Below, piece by piece: positions 1 through 9,800 of a stretch of 64,000 nucleotides of DNA. Origin of the DNA: Desulfomicrobium sp. ZS1. GTDB taxonomy: Bacteria > Desulfobacterota > Desulfovibrionia > Desulfovibrionales > Desulfomicrobiaceae. The stretch spans positions 1,240,001 through 1,304,000 of the forward strand of contig NZ_CP100351.1 in NCBI RefSeq assembly GCF_024204645.1. Reading direction: 5' to 3'. A program made the position numbers and the translations under genes. The notes beneath the pieces are model-generated. The model was not told the origin of the DNA. It saw only the letters and a list, made by a program, of their open reading frames with translations, and ran no database searches. Each line of letters starts with the position of its first letter. Within the stretch, counting starts at the first letter, position 1.

Positions 1-62
1 GCAGAAGCGGGTTTCTCGTCAGGACCGATAACTTCTTTTGGTGGCCGACCCCTTTGTCCTTT

Positions 63-452
63 CTACTCCCACGGATTCAAAATACCAAGCGCCTCTGCCT
101 TGAAGTCCGCCACATTGCGGGTCACCAGCACCATGCGGTGCTGCAGGGCAGAGGCGGCGATGAGGGAATCCATGATGCTCATGGGCTGTGAATCGGCATA
201 TGGGAAGACTGCTGCAATGGCCTCAGGGAAGCCTTTAAGGCCGTCCAGGCAGACAACAAAGATGTCGTTCACTCCACGGTTCTTGAGCTCCGTGACCACT
301 TGGAGCCAGAACTTGGCACCTTCGGTCTGGGCGATCCAAAGACCGAGCAATTCCTTTTCTCCTTGTAGGTTGACCCCCAAAGCCAGATATACGGCTTTGA
401 GCCGTACGGTTCCGCTGTTCCGCACTTTGACCTGGATGCCGTGTAGGGTCGA
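63..452 (-). pseudogene. IS256-type transposase fragment fused in frame to a PIN-domain (VapC-like) C-terminus
   Basis: One open frame runs from a stop at 453-455 to a TAG at 63-65. Its first ~88 codons read like the catalytic-core region of IS256/mutator transposases ([38 protein letters not shown]-like, here [12 protein letters not shown]). The last ~40 codons read like the end of a PIN-domain toxin ([23 protein letters not shown]). Neither part is complete: the transposase lacks both ends and the PIN part lacks its first acidic residues. The joint falls near 185-195. The only candidate start is an internal GTG at 423-425 with no convincing ribosome site. I read it as a recombination scar, not a working gene. 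Confidence 0.75.
190..452 (-). mobile_element. IS256-family transposase remnant
   Basis: This is the internal part of an IS256-type transposase, with no terminal inverted repeats visible. It is flanked downstream by PIN-domain sequence and upstream by an unrelated AT-rich spacer (about 455-560). Because both element ends are missing, the fragment arose by deletion or illegitimate recombination rather than clean insertion. Confidence 0.65.
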
Positions 453-649
453 TTATCGACAACTGACCGTTTACATAAAATATTTTACACTCCAAAAATA
501 TTTAATTAATCTCAATAGATTTCTGTTTTTGTGGCTTTGTCGGCAATCCCGAAAGTCACGTTAAAGTCTTGACCTGGCGTAGCCATATCCCGCAACGTTC
601 GGACATTTCCGTAATCAAAATTAAACACGAACGCATTGGAAAGAAAATC

Positions 650-1546
650 ATGAGAACATCTCTTGACTGCTTGCCCTGTATTGTCCGTCAGGCCGTGGAC
701 GCTTCCAGGATGGTCATGGCTGACGAACCGACCGTGCTTAAGATCATGAAGATTGTTTTTGAAAGGCTTGCCTGTTTGAACCTTTCCGCCACGCCTCCGG
801 AAATAGTCCGCGAGGTTCATGCTGTCATTCGCAGGGAACTTCATGATGTGGACCCCTTCTTGTCCATAAAGAAGAAATCCACGCAGCGTGCCCTGGACAT
901 TGCCGGAAGCGCGAAGGTCGCCATCGAAAGTGCCGGAAATCCATTTGCGGCGGCGGTGGCGTTTTCCATAGCCGGGAACATTTTGGATTTCGGCATGCGG
1001 TCCGAATGGAACGAAGCGCTCATAGCCGAGTCTTTTTCTAAAGCTCTGGAGTGCTCCTTGAAATTTGACGACACGGCGTTGGCCCGGTTTCATGACGAAA
1101 TCGCCACGGCCGACATGGTGCTCGTGTTGGGAGACAACGCGGGTGAAGCGGTTTTTGACAGACTGCTTATTGAACATTTTCCGCGACGAAAGAAGGTCTT
1201 TTATGCGGTCAAGTCATCTCCGGTCATCAATGACGCCACTCGGGAAGACGCCGTGGAGGCCAGCATTGCCGAGGTGGCGGAAATCATTGCCAACGGCGCG
1301 GACATTCCCGGAACGATGCTTGGAGAATGTTCTGAAGAGTTTCTGCGGATTTTTCACACGGCGGACGTCGTGATCTCCAAGGGGCAGGGCAATTTTGAAA
1401 CCCTCAATGAAGCCAAAAGGAAGATTTGGTTTTTGTTTCAGGTAAAATGCCCTGTCATCGCCAAGCATTACGCATACAGCGTCGGAGATTGGATGATTCT
1501 CGAAAAGAGCAGGAATGACAGTGGCTGCACAAAGCCTCTACGGTAA
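650..1546 (+). CDS. DUF89 / ARMT1-like damage-control phosphatase domain protein
   Basis: A 298-residue cytosolic protein of the DUF89 family, whose characterised members are metal-dependent phosphatases acting on damaged or over-phosphorylated metabolites; the substrate here is unknown. The N-terminus carries the CxxC pair of the prokaryotic subfamily (LDCLPC). The metal-site motif DNAGE lies near residue 160 and the KGQGNFE motif near residue 245. I chose ATG 650 because the protein then begins MRTSLDCLPC as relatives do; a longer frame from 569 has no family similarity. The C-terminus is slightly divergent after KCPVIAK. No operon partner is evident. Confidence 0.8.
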   Translation: MRTSLDCLPCIVRQAVDASRMVMADEPTVLKIMKIVFERLACLNLSATPPEIVREVHAVIRRELHDVDPFLSIKKKSTQRALDIAGSAKVAIESAGNPFAAAVAFSIAGNILDFGMRSEWNEALIAESFSKALECSLKFDDTALARFHDEIATADMVLVLGDNAGEAVFDRLLIEHFPRRKKVFYAVKSSPVINDATREDAVEASIAEVAEIIANGADIPGTMLGECSEEFLRIFHTADVVISKGQGNFETLNEAKRKIWFLFQVKCPVIAKHYAYSVGDWMILEKSRNDSGCTKPLR

Positions 1547-1776
1547 AATCAGGCTTAATGTCGGGAAAGTAGGGCCACGTCTTGCAGTGACTTTTCTTTA
1601 ACGCGTATCGTCACCAACACGCCGCAGACACATCGAGCGGGGCAAAGACTCCGTTCAACTTTCGCACACCATGGATGCGGTGGATTTACCGATTTGATCA
1701 TGCATCACGTTGTTACGTGCACTTTGCCAATGCCAATCCTACGTGTTTTATGGACATCGGGGCTTGCTCGATTCAG

Positions 1777-1806
1777 TTGCCTGCTGACGGAAAACATGGG
1801 TATAGT
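1777..1806 (+). promoter_or_regulatory. Possible sigma-70 promoter for the zinc metallopeptidase, within the 1547-1908 spacer
   Basis: TTGCCT (1777-1782) and TATAGT (1801-1806) are separated by 18 bases, about 100 bases before the next start codon. The rest of the 361-base spacer shows only a short palindrome CACGT-tgtt-ACGTG at 1706-1719 and no convincing gene. Confidence 0.35.
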
Positions 1807-1908
1807 CGCTTTGCTCCCGATATCTTCAGGTTTTGCTTGATGGGAACACGATGTAATTCTCCGGCACGTCCTGAATACGGACTGCCCCGGAGCGAGGAGG
1901 GCATCCTT

Positions 1909-2766
1909 ATGAAATGGCGCGGGCGGCAGGAAAGTACGAACATCGAAGACCGCAGAGGGCGGAGCGTCCGACGGGCCGGAATAGGGGGGCTGGGCGGCTT
2001 GGGGCTGATTGTTGCCGTCGTTTACATGCTCATGGGCGGTAACCCCTTGGACCTGCTGACGGTTATCCAGGAGCAGCCGACCGCTTATGAACAAACCGGG
2101 GGCAACTATCAGGAAAGCGCCGAAGAAGCGCAGTTGCGCACGTTTTCAGCGGTCGTGCTGAAGGAAACCGAGGAGGTCTGGAACGAGCTGTTTGCCAGGA
2201 GCGGTCAAGTCTACGAAGAGCCGACCCTGACGATTTATTCCGGCAGCGTGCAGTCCGGATGCGGATTTGCCTCCTCCGGTTCCGGGCCTTTCTATTGCCC
2301 AGTGGACAGAAAAATCTATCTCGATTTACGGTTCTACGATGACATGCACAGCAAATTCGGAGCGCCGGGGGATTTTGCCATGGCCTATGTCATCGCCCAC
2401 GAGGTGGGGCATCATGTCCAGAACCTACTGGGTATCCTGGATAAGGTCCATTCCCAGCGGTCCAGCATCAGCCAGGAGCAGTTCAACGCCCTGTCGGTCA
2501 AATTGGAATTGCAGGCGGATTACCTGGCCGGAGTGTTCGCGCACCATGTCCAGAACAAGAATCTGCTCGACGAGGGCGACTTCGAGGAGGCCATGACGGC
2601 GGCCAGCGCCGTGGGCGACGACACCATTCAGAAGAAGACGCAAGGCTACATAATGCCCGACAGCTTCACCCACGGTACTTCGGAGCAGCGCATGCTCTGG
2701 TTCAGAAAAGGCTTCCGGACCGGCGATCTGTCCGAAGGCGACACTTTCAAACCAGGGGCGATGTAG
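1909..2766 (+). CDS. Neutral zinc metallopeptidase (YpfJ family)
   Basis: A 285-residue membrane-anchored protein of the putative neutral zinc metallopeptidase (YpfJ/PF04228) family. After a basic N-terminus (MKWRGRQES) a single membrane segment lies at about residues 26-45. The protease domain follows, with CGFASSGSGPFYCP and the zinc-binding HEXXH motif as HEVGHH near residue 165; a later ELQADYLAG segment supplies the third ligand region. Length is typical of the family. The ATG at 1909 is preceded by a strong GAGGAGG at 1894-1900, so the longer frame from 1675 is rejected. The physiological substrate of the family is not established. Confidence 0.88.
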   Translation: MKWRGRQESTNIEDRRGRSVRRAGIGGLGGLGLIVAVVYMLMGGNPLDLLTVIQEQPTAYEQTGGNYQESAEEAQLRTFSAVVLKETEEVWNELFARSGQVYEEPTLTIYSGSVQSGCGFASSGSGPFYCPVDRKIYLDLRFYDDMHSKFGAPGDFAMAYVIAHEVGHHVQNLLGILDKVHSQRSSISQEQFNALSVKLELQADYLAGVFAHHVQNKNLLDEGDFEEAMTAASAVGDDTIQKKTQGYIMPDSFTHGTSEQRMLWFRKGFRTGDLSEGDTFKPGAM

Positions 2767-2871
2767 GGAGCGCGTGGACGGCGAGGAAACTCCAGAATGG
2801 GGGTCACGTCCCGCTTTGACATTACTTCCACCTGTCTAGGAAGCTTCCACTGGAAGGCTTCGGTCCCGTAA

Positions 2872-2898
2872 ATGCTTCGATTTCAGAAGTCGAAGCAT
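2872..2898. repeat. Perfect 9-bp inverted repeat in the spacer before the haem-sensor kinase
   Basis: ATGCTTCGA, nine bases of loop, then TCGAAGCAT. It is followed by A residues on the + strand, so it is not a classical terminator in either direction. It could be an operator. The remaining 2767-3059 spacer shows no gene I can support. Confidence 0.5.
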
Positions 2899-3059
2899 AA
2901 AAAATTGGCGTTGTCTGGATTTCGAACTGTCGCCATTTGTTGCGGCGTCGCCGCGTCTGCGGGTTGTCTTTACACATTCGGACACATTCTCTAGGTATTG
3001 TCATACACAGTTCTGGCGGCATCCCGGCGCTTTCCGGTTCACTTCAGTTCGAGCACGGC

Positions 3060-6000
3060 ATGACAAGTTTGCGATCGACAATTCTGGCGGCGGTATTCTG
3101 GATCATGCTGCTGGCGCTTTCCCTTGGCTGGAACTGGCAACACCTCGAAGGGTCGTTGATAGGGCTGGCCGAATCCGAGGCCAGTGCCGCATTCCACAAG
3201 GACGTGACCTACAGGTTGTGGGCCGCCATGCAGGGTGGAGTCTATGTGCCGCCATCAAAGAACACTCCGCCCAATCCATACCTCAAGCATATCCCGCAAC
3301 GCGATGTCGAAACCACCGACGGAGAAAAATTGACCCTGGTCAATCCGGCCTACATGACGCGTCAGGTGCATGAACTGGGGAAGGAAAGGTACGGTCTGCG
3401 CGGGCACATCACAAGCCTTGAGCCCTTGCGCCCCGAGAACGCGCCCGACGAGTGGGAAACAAAGGCCCTGCGATCGTTCGCTGAGGGAAGCCTCAAGGAA
3501 ACCACCCGGCAGAGCTTCGACGGACAGCCGTACTTCAGGCTGATGCGTCCGCTTTTCGCCGACCCGCCCTGCCTCAAATGTCATGCTGTCCAGGGCTATG
3601 CCCAGGGAGACGTCATCGGCGGCATCAGCGTCTCGGTGCCTCTGCAGGCCCATCTTGGCCTCGCCGGGCATCAACGCCTGCACCTCGTCATCGCGCATCT
3701 GGTCATCGGCCTGCTCGGTCTGATTGGCCTCGGCGTAAGTCACGTTCATTTCCGCAATTACAAACGCTCATTGCGCGAAAGCGAGGACAGATTCGAGCAA
3801 CTCGCCGAACACAGCCGTACCGTGACCTGGGAAGTGGATACCGGCGGCCTCTTTACCTATGTCTCCAATGCGTCGTCGTCCGTACTGGGGTATGCCTCTG
3901 AAGAGCTCGTCGGATGCATGAGCTTTTTCGACCTGCATCCGGAAGAAGGGCGGGAGGCTTTCAAATCAGCGGCCTTCGAGGTCTTTGGCCGAAGAGGGGA
4001 ATTCACGAATTTCGAAAAACGGGCCTGCACCAAGGCCGGACACGAGATCTGGCTTGCCACCAACGCTTTTCCGCTGCTTGATGGCGCGGGGAATCTCCAG
4101 GGCTATCGCGGCAATGACACCGACATCACCGCAGAAAAAGAGGCCCGGACCCAGCTCGCCCAGCGCGAAGCCATGCTTTCCTCCATGCTGGAAAACCTGC
4201 CTGTGGACTTCTGGGCGCGGGACATGGAAGGGCGCGGTATCATCCAGAGCCGGCTGAGCAAGGAGCACTGGGGCGATTTCTGTGGTCCGAACTTCGAGAC
4301 CCGGTCTAGCCACCCCCATAACGCCGAGAAATGGAAGGCCAAGCACGACCGTCTCTATGCCGGGGAAACCTTGGAGCAGGAAGAGGAACTGGTCCTGGCC
4401 GACGGGCGGCGGCGCATTTTTCACTCCATGGGCGCGCCCATCGTCATGCAGGGCGAGGTGGCCGGTATCCTGGGTATCAATCTGGACATAACTGCGCGCA
4501 GGAATATCGAGGCGCAGCTGGAGCACGAACGCGTTCTGAGCAAGGCGATCATCGATAGCGTTCCGGGTCTGCTTTACCTCTATGACCAAGACGGGCGGCT
4601 TGTGCGCTGGAACCGAATGCACTGCGAACTGACCGGTTACTCGGACCAGGAGCTTGGCATCATGCACCTCATGGACTGGTACCGGGATGACCCCGCATCA
4701 CAGCAAAAAATCGCCAGGGCCATCGAGCGCGTGCTCGAAGACGGCATCGGCACCGAGGAGGCCGAGCTTCAGACCAAGGACGGACGCCGCATCCCCTTCT
4801 TTTTGACCGCCGTGCGTCTGGAACTTGAAGGACGGACCTATTTCACCGGCATCGGCATCGACATCACCGAGCGCAAGCGCTCCGAGGAGGCCCTGCGTCT
4901 CAGCGAGGAGCGCTTGGCCCTGGCTCTGGACGCTTCCAGCGACGGCCTATGGGACTGGAATTTCGCGACGGGCGATGTCTATTACAGCCCGCGCTACCTG
5001 GGCATGCTCGGGTATGAGCCGGGTGATATCGAACTCAGTATCACCGGTTGGGAAAAACTCCTGCACCCCGACGATTTCGAGGAGGCCAAACGCACCGAGT
5101 TGGACCATATCGAGCGCGGCGAACCCTTTGCCCTCGAATTCCGGCTCCGCAACAAGGCCGGGGATTGGCAGTGGGTCATGAGCCGCGGCAAGGTCGTCGA
5201 ATGGGACGCCGCCGGGCGGCCGCTGCGCATGGTCGGCACCCATGTGGACATCGACCAGCGCAAGCGCATGGAGAACGAACTGGTCAAGGCCAAGGAGGCC
5301 GCTGAAGCCGCCAGCCTGGCCAAATCGGAGTTCCTGGCCAACATGAGTCACGAGATCCGTACCCCCTTGAACGGCATCATGGGCATGTTGCAACTGTTGG
5401 AGACCGGGGCGGTGGGCGAAGAGCAGCGCAGGACCTGCGCCCTGGCCCTGCAATCCACGAATCGGCTGACGCGGCTGTTGTCCGACATCCTCGATCTGTC
5501 GCGAGTGGAGGCGGGCAAGATGCAGATGCGCATCGAGCCGTTCAATCTGCGGGACGCGTTTGAGCAGAGCGTCGATCTCTTCAAGCCCATCGCGATGCAG
5601 GCCGGGCTGGAGTTCCGGCATCATTTCGCCCCCACGCTTCCGGAATTCGTGGCCGGGGACGCTGTCCGCGTCCAGCAGGTGCTCATGAACCTGATCGGCA
5701 ACGCCTTCAAGTTCACGACCCAGGGCTTCGTCTGTGTGGAAGCCCATCCCTTGACGTCGAAGGAGAGCGGCACCGTCCGGATCTTCTTCTCGGTGTCGGA
5801 CTCCGGGCGAGGCATCGACGACAAAGTTCTTGATACCCTTTTTCAGCCTTTCAGTCAGGTCACCAAAGGGTTTACCCGCGACCATCAGGGAGCCGGTCTG
5901 GGTCTGGCCATCACCAAACGGCTGATCGCCCTCATGGGCGGGAACATGGCCGTGGAGAGCGAGCCTGGTCTCGGCACGACCTTCGCCTTCAGCCTGACTT

Positions 6001-6455
6001 TCAAAATCGCGGCGACCGTCACTGCTGGTCCGGAAGCGATCGATGACGTCCCGTCGTCCTCGCGTCCGCTGCACATCCTTCTGGCCGAGGACGACGAGGT
6101 CACGATCTTCGCCACGCGCGCCTTGCTTACGCGGGCCGGGTACGAGGTCAGCGTTGCCCGCACTGGGTACGAGGCGGTCTCCTTGCTCCGGGAGCAGGAT
6201 TTCGGGCTGGTGCTCATGGACGTTCAGATGCCCGGCATGGACGGCGTCGAGGCGACCCGGATCATCCGCAGCGATCCGGGCCTTGGCGACAAGAGAAGCA
6301 TTCCCATCATCGCCCTGACGGCCTTCGCCATGGACGGAGAAAAGGAAATCTTCCTGGCGGCCGGGATGGATGGGTACGTGGCCAAGCCGGTCGGAATGAA
6401 GGAATTGATCCGGGCCATCGATACCGTTTTGTCGGCTCAGGCAAGCCGTTTATAG
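3060..6455 (+). CDS. Hybrid sensor histidine kinase with c-type haem (DUF3365/Tll0287-like) sensor, PAS domains and receiver
   Basis: A 1131-residue membrane sensor kinase. Order: membrane segment about 8-28; periplasmic DUF3365/Tll0287-like domain with one c-type haem site CLKCH at 171-175; second membrane segment about 208-230; four PAS repeats (roughly 243-360, 375-480, 495-605, 620-735); HisKA with phospho-acceptor His764 in SHEIRTPLNG; HATPase with NLIGNAFKFT and GAGLGLAI; C-terminal receiver with phospho-acceptor Asp1054 (LVLMDVQMPGMDG). The haem suggests redox or gas sensing, which is inference. It has no Hpt domain, so a separate Hpt protein should take the phosphate; one lies at 35698. 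ATG 3060 places the membrane segment at the N-terminus, although its ribosome site is weak; the frame is open back to 2937. Confidence 0.9.
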   Translation: MTSLRSTILAAVFWIMLLALSLGWNWQHLEGSLIGLAESEASAAFHKDVTYRLWAAMQGGVYVPPSKNTPPNPYLKHIPQRDVETTDGEKLTLVNPAYMTRQVHELGKERYGLRGHITSLEPLRPENAPDEWETKALRSFAEGSLKETTRQSFDGQPYFRLMRPLFADPPCLKCHAVQGYAQGDVIGGISVSVPLQAHLGLAGHQRLHLVIAHLVIGLLGLIGLGVSHVHFRNYKRSLRESEDRFEQLAEHSRTVTWEVDTGGLFTYVSNASSSVLGYASEELVGCMSFFDLHPEEGREAFKSAAFEVFGRRGEFTNFEKRACTKAGHEIWLATNAFPLLDGAGNLQGYRGNDTDITAEKEARTQLAQREAMLSSMLENLPVDFWARDMEGRGIIQSRLSKEHWGDFCGPNFETRSSHPHNAEKWKAKHDRLYAGETLEQEEELVLADGRRRIFHSMGAPIVMQGEVAGILGINLDITARRNIEAQLEHERVLSKAIIDSVPGLLYLYDQDGRLVRWNRMHCELTGYSDQELGIMHLMDWYRDDPASQQKIARAIERVLEDGIGTEEAELQTKDGRRIPFFLTAVRLELEGRTYFTGIGIDITERKRSEEALRLSEERLALALDASSDGLWDWNFATGDVYYSPRYLGMLGYEPGDIELSITGWEKLLHPDDFEEAKRTELDHIERGEPFALEFRLRNKAGDWQWVMSRGKVVEWDAAGRPLRMVGTHVDIDQRKRMENELVKAKEAAEAASLAKSEFLANMSHEIRTPLNGIMGMLQLLETGAVGEEQRRTCALALQSTNRLTRLLSDILDLSRVEAGKMQMRIEPFNLRDAFEQSVDLFKPIAMQAGLEFRHHFAPTLPEFVAGDAVRVQQVLMNLIGNAFKFTTQGFVCVEAHPLTSKESGTVRIFFSVSDSGRGIDDKVLDTLFQPFSQVTKGFTRDHQGAGLGLAITKRLIALMGGNMAVESEPGLGTTFAFSLTFKIAATVTAGPEAIDDVPSSSRPLHILLAEDDEVTIFATRALLTRAGYEVSVARTGYEAVSLLREQDFGLVLMDVQMPGMDGVEATRIIRSDPGLGDKRSIPIIALTAFAMDGEKEIFLAAGMDGYVAKPVGMKELIRAIDTVLSAQASRL

Positions 6456-6623
6456 CAGACAAGAATGGGGGGAAAGGAACAGGGGGGACAGGAGATTTGA
6501 TTCTTTTTCCAGTACCCCTGCTACGTGTTTTCCTGTATTCGGCCCGTAAATAATGCTCAATGATTGCGCATTTAGAAGGGCAAATTTGTAAGCTATGAGC
6601 GTCCTCAAAAAAGGGAGGGCGTC

Positions 6624-6791
6624 ATGGCTGCACTATTTTGTACCAAATGCGGGTCGCGTTTGGCTGGGGATACTCAGAATCATTGCGTGGATTGCGCACG
6701 GGATGCTGCGGATCGCAAGCTGTTGGGAGCCGCGCTCATTCTGCCGTTTTTGTTGGCGGTGGCGGTTGTGGTCACGGGTCTGCCGTTATGA
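6624..6791 (+). CDS. Small zinc-ribbon membrane protein (55 aa)
   Basis: A 55-residue protein too short for routine ORF calling. It starts with a zinc-ribbon-like pair of CxxC motifs (C6/C9 in FCTKCG and C21/C24 in HCVDCA), followed by one hydrophobic segment at about 34-54 and almost no tail. ATG 6624 has a good ribosome site (AGGGAGG at 6612-6618), and an intrinsic terminator follows 13 bases after the stop. The architecture resembles zinc_ribbon_2-type small membrane proteins. Function unknown; the cytoplasmic ribbon may bind a partner. Confidence 0.7.
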   Translation: MAALFCTKCGSRLAGDTQNHCVDCARDAADRKLLGAALILPFLLAVAVVVTGLPL

Positions 6792-6803
6792 AATTCAACG
6801 GAT

Positions 6804-6837
6804 AAAGGCGCCAGGAAATGCTCCCGGCGCCTTTTTC
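6804..6837. terminator. Bidirectional intrinsic terminator between the zinc-ribbon gene and gltB
   Basis: AAAGGCGCC, a 13-base loop, then GGCGCCTTTTT. T-runs exist in both directions, as expected between convergent genes. Confidence 0.85.
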
Positions 6838-6855
6838 TTATTCCGGCCTGATGCT

Positions 6856-9800
6856 TTATTCCGGTTTGATGCCCTTGCCGGACCCCGGCACGATCTTGAC
6901 GAACCGCTTTTCGGCCTCTTCCGCCAGACCCTGCACGATTTGCGCCTCATCATTCTGGAAGCTCTGTTTGAGGGCGCGTGCGTACTTGTCCAGCAGTTCC
7001 CGCACCTGAGCTGCGTCGTCCTCGTCCAGGCCTCGGATGACCACATGTGCGCCGCTTGAGAAGCGGCGCTCAAGATTTTCCCTCCCGAAGTTCCATTCGG
7101 GGTATAGGCACTGGTAGACGACCCCGCCGGTCATGCCCGCGCACATCCACGGGCCGGGATCGCCCAGGACCACGGCGCGGCCTCCGGTCATGTACTCGAA
7201 GGCGAAGCCCTTCAGGTGGGCGCGTGAGGCGATGTTGCCCAGGTCGTCGCGCACGGGTGCGGTGATGCGCCCGCCGAAAATCGCGTCGGCTCCGGACATG
7301 CGCACACAGGCCCGCGAGTCGGCCTGGTTCTGGACCATGACCGTGCCCGAAAGCGCGCCGTATGCCAGAGACTTGCCCACGGACCCGTCCACGCGCTGGC
7401 CCAGAATGTTGACCCCTTTCAAAATGCAGACTTCTCCGCCGTGCGAGCCCTTGGCGATGCCGTCCTGGCCGCCGCCCTCGACCACGGTGCCGATTCCGTC
7501 GATATTGAAGGCGCACAGGCCGTTGCCGGGTACCGAGGAGGTCAGCAGCAAATCCACCTTGCCCCGGTCGCCTTCCGAGCGTTCCCGGACCATGGCCCCG
7601 GCCAGGTACGTGCCCACAGCCCGGTCCACGGAGCGCACATTCTCCTCTTTGTACTGCACGAACCTGCATTCCTGCCCAAGGGTGGACAGGGCCATGTCGG
7701 AGATGAGCCGGGTCAGGTTGTCGAGCGGTCTGCGCACGATGCGCGGCACCGGGCAGTAGGACGTGACCGAGTCCATGGGCGCAGGAATGAGCAGGTCGGT
7801 CAGGTCCGTCAATTCATGGCCCCTGGCCTGCACCAGCAGGTCCGTGCGCCCGACCAGGTCGGACAGCCGCTTTTCGCCAAGCCCGGCCAGGATGTGGCGG
7901 ATCTGATCGCCGAAGGCACGCAGCAGACGGGCCAGATTTTCGGCCTCGACCTCGCCTTGCAGGGGCTTGAAGAGTTTCAGGCCGCGTTTATGGGCCTCTT
8001 CCACGGAGCGCAGCTGGGTGGAGATGCCGCGCGGGCAGACGTCCAGGTGGCACTGCTCGCAGCTGATGCAGCCAACCCCCATGAGCGCGACAGTGCCGAC
8101 CCCGACCCGGTCCGCGCCGAGGCAGATGAGCTTGACCACGTCCGCCCCGGAGCGCACGCCGCCGTCGCACCAGAGCTCGACCTGATGGCGCAGGCCGGCT
8201 TCCACCAACCCCCTGTGGGCCTGGGTCACGCCGATCTCGACGGGCAGGCCGACATACTTCTTGGCGTGTTCACGGGCAGCTCCCGTGCCGCCCTCGAAGC
8301 CGCTGATGTTGACGATGTGCGCCCCGGCCTTGGCCACGCCCACGGCGATGGTGGCCACGCCGCTGGTGACCGGGATCTTTACGGAGATGCGCGCGAAAGG
8401 ATTGGCGGTTTTGAGCTCCGTGATGATCTGGCAGAGGTCTTCGATGGAATAGATGTCGTGATGGTTGGACGGCGAGATGAGCGCGATGCCGGGCTTGCAG
8501 TGCCGCGCCTGGGCCACCATGTCCGTGACCTTGGAGCCGGGCAGGTGGCCGCCCTCGCCGGGCTTGGCTCCCTGGCCGACTTTTATTTCCAGGTAGTTGG
8601 CGGAGTTGAGCAGCTCCATGGACACGCCGAAACGCCCCGAGGCGACCTGTTGTCCGCGATTCTCCCGGTACTTGCCGAGCATGTCCGGAATTTCGCCGCC
8701 CTCGCCGTTCATGCAGATGATGTTCACCTTGCGCGCGGCCTCGGCGTAGGCCCGAAACGAGCTTTCCCCCTGGGAGCCGAAAGACATGGCGCAGATCAGA
8801 AGCGGCATGGCGTGCGAGCCGATGGAGATGTCCACGTTTTCAAGGGGCAGGGGGGCGGCGTCGCGGGTCCTGATATCCAGGAGGTGGCGCAGTCCGACGG
8901 GATTGTCCCGGTCCACCTCGGCCAGCCCCTCGGCCATCTGCAGATATCCGGTCTTGCCCACGGCCACGGAACGCAGGATCTTGCCGACCTTGGCGTTGCG
9001 TTTGGGGTCGGATTGCAGCTTGCGCTCCAGGCCCTCCCGGACCAGCGCCACTCGCCTGCGGCCCTGGGCCTCGAGTTCGGCGTAGCCAAGCCCCGAGGAC
9101 GTGGCCGAACAGAAATTGGCGCAACCGAAAATTTCCTCCAGCTCTTTTTTGAGGCCGATGGACGAGAAGATGCGGCCGTAACCGCACAACTCGTGGATGC
9201 CCATGGTGGACATGATCTTTTCCACGCCCGTCTGCAGCGCCGTCAGGGTATTGGAGAGGGTGCGCTGCAGCCCTTCGGCGCTTTCGGCCTGGGCATAGGC
9301 CTGCTTCCAGAGCATGTAGGGATTGACCGCCGCCGCGCCGAGGCCGAGCACGAACATGATGTCGTGCAGGTTGCGGATGGCTCCGCTGCGCACGACCAGC
9401 GACGGCAGGCGCGGGATGCGGCCCTCTTCGGCGGCGCTGTGCAGCCGGGCCGTGGCCAGGCCGGGATCGATGTAGACCCGTCCGTCCACGAAGCATTCGC
9501 TGTCGTCCAGCACGAGGATGGCGGCCCCAGCCTTGACGGCCTGCGATGCTTCGCTTTCAAGCTCCGCAAGTCGCGCGGCCAGTCCCTGGTCCGGAACGTA
9601 GGTCGCGTCGAGGATGGCCATGCGCGAGGGGTCGCGCTGCTGGGCGGTGAAAAAATCGAGAACCTGTTCGAGGGTGTGCGTGCCGTGTTCCCGGCACACG
9701 GCCAGGATGTCCAGCGAGGACAGGGCCGGGGTGAATTCGCCTCCGAGTAGGATGGGGGTTTTGAGGCGTAGGCCCACGGGCGGGCGGTCCGGGTTGTCCG

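Noticed and set aside
1-62. Minus-strand continuation after the PIN stop, readable as GQRGRPPKEVIGPDEKP
   Set aside because: No start codon within the window and no support beyond 20 codons; it may be part of a gene outside the window.
2872-2898. Inverted repeat as a terminator of the metallopeptidase gene
   Set aside because: Followed by A residues rather than T on the + strand and over 100 bases from the stop; kept only as an inverted repeat.
7441-9750. 769-codon open frame on the + strand opposite gltB, and similar long frames (for example 9832-11487)
   Set aside because: Shadow frames caused by the G+C-rich third codon positions of gltB; low-complexity composition, no domain, no ribosome site.
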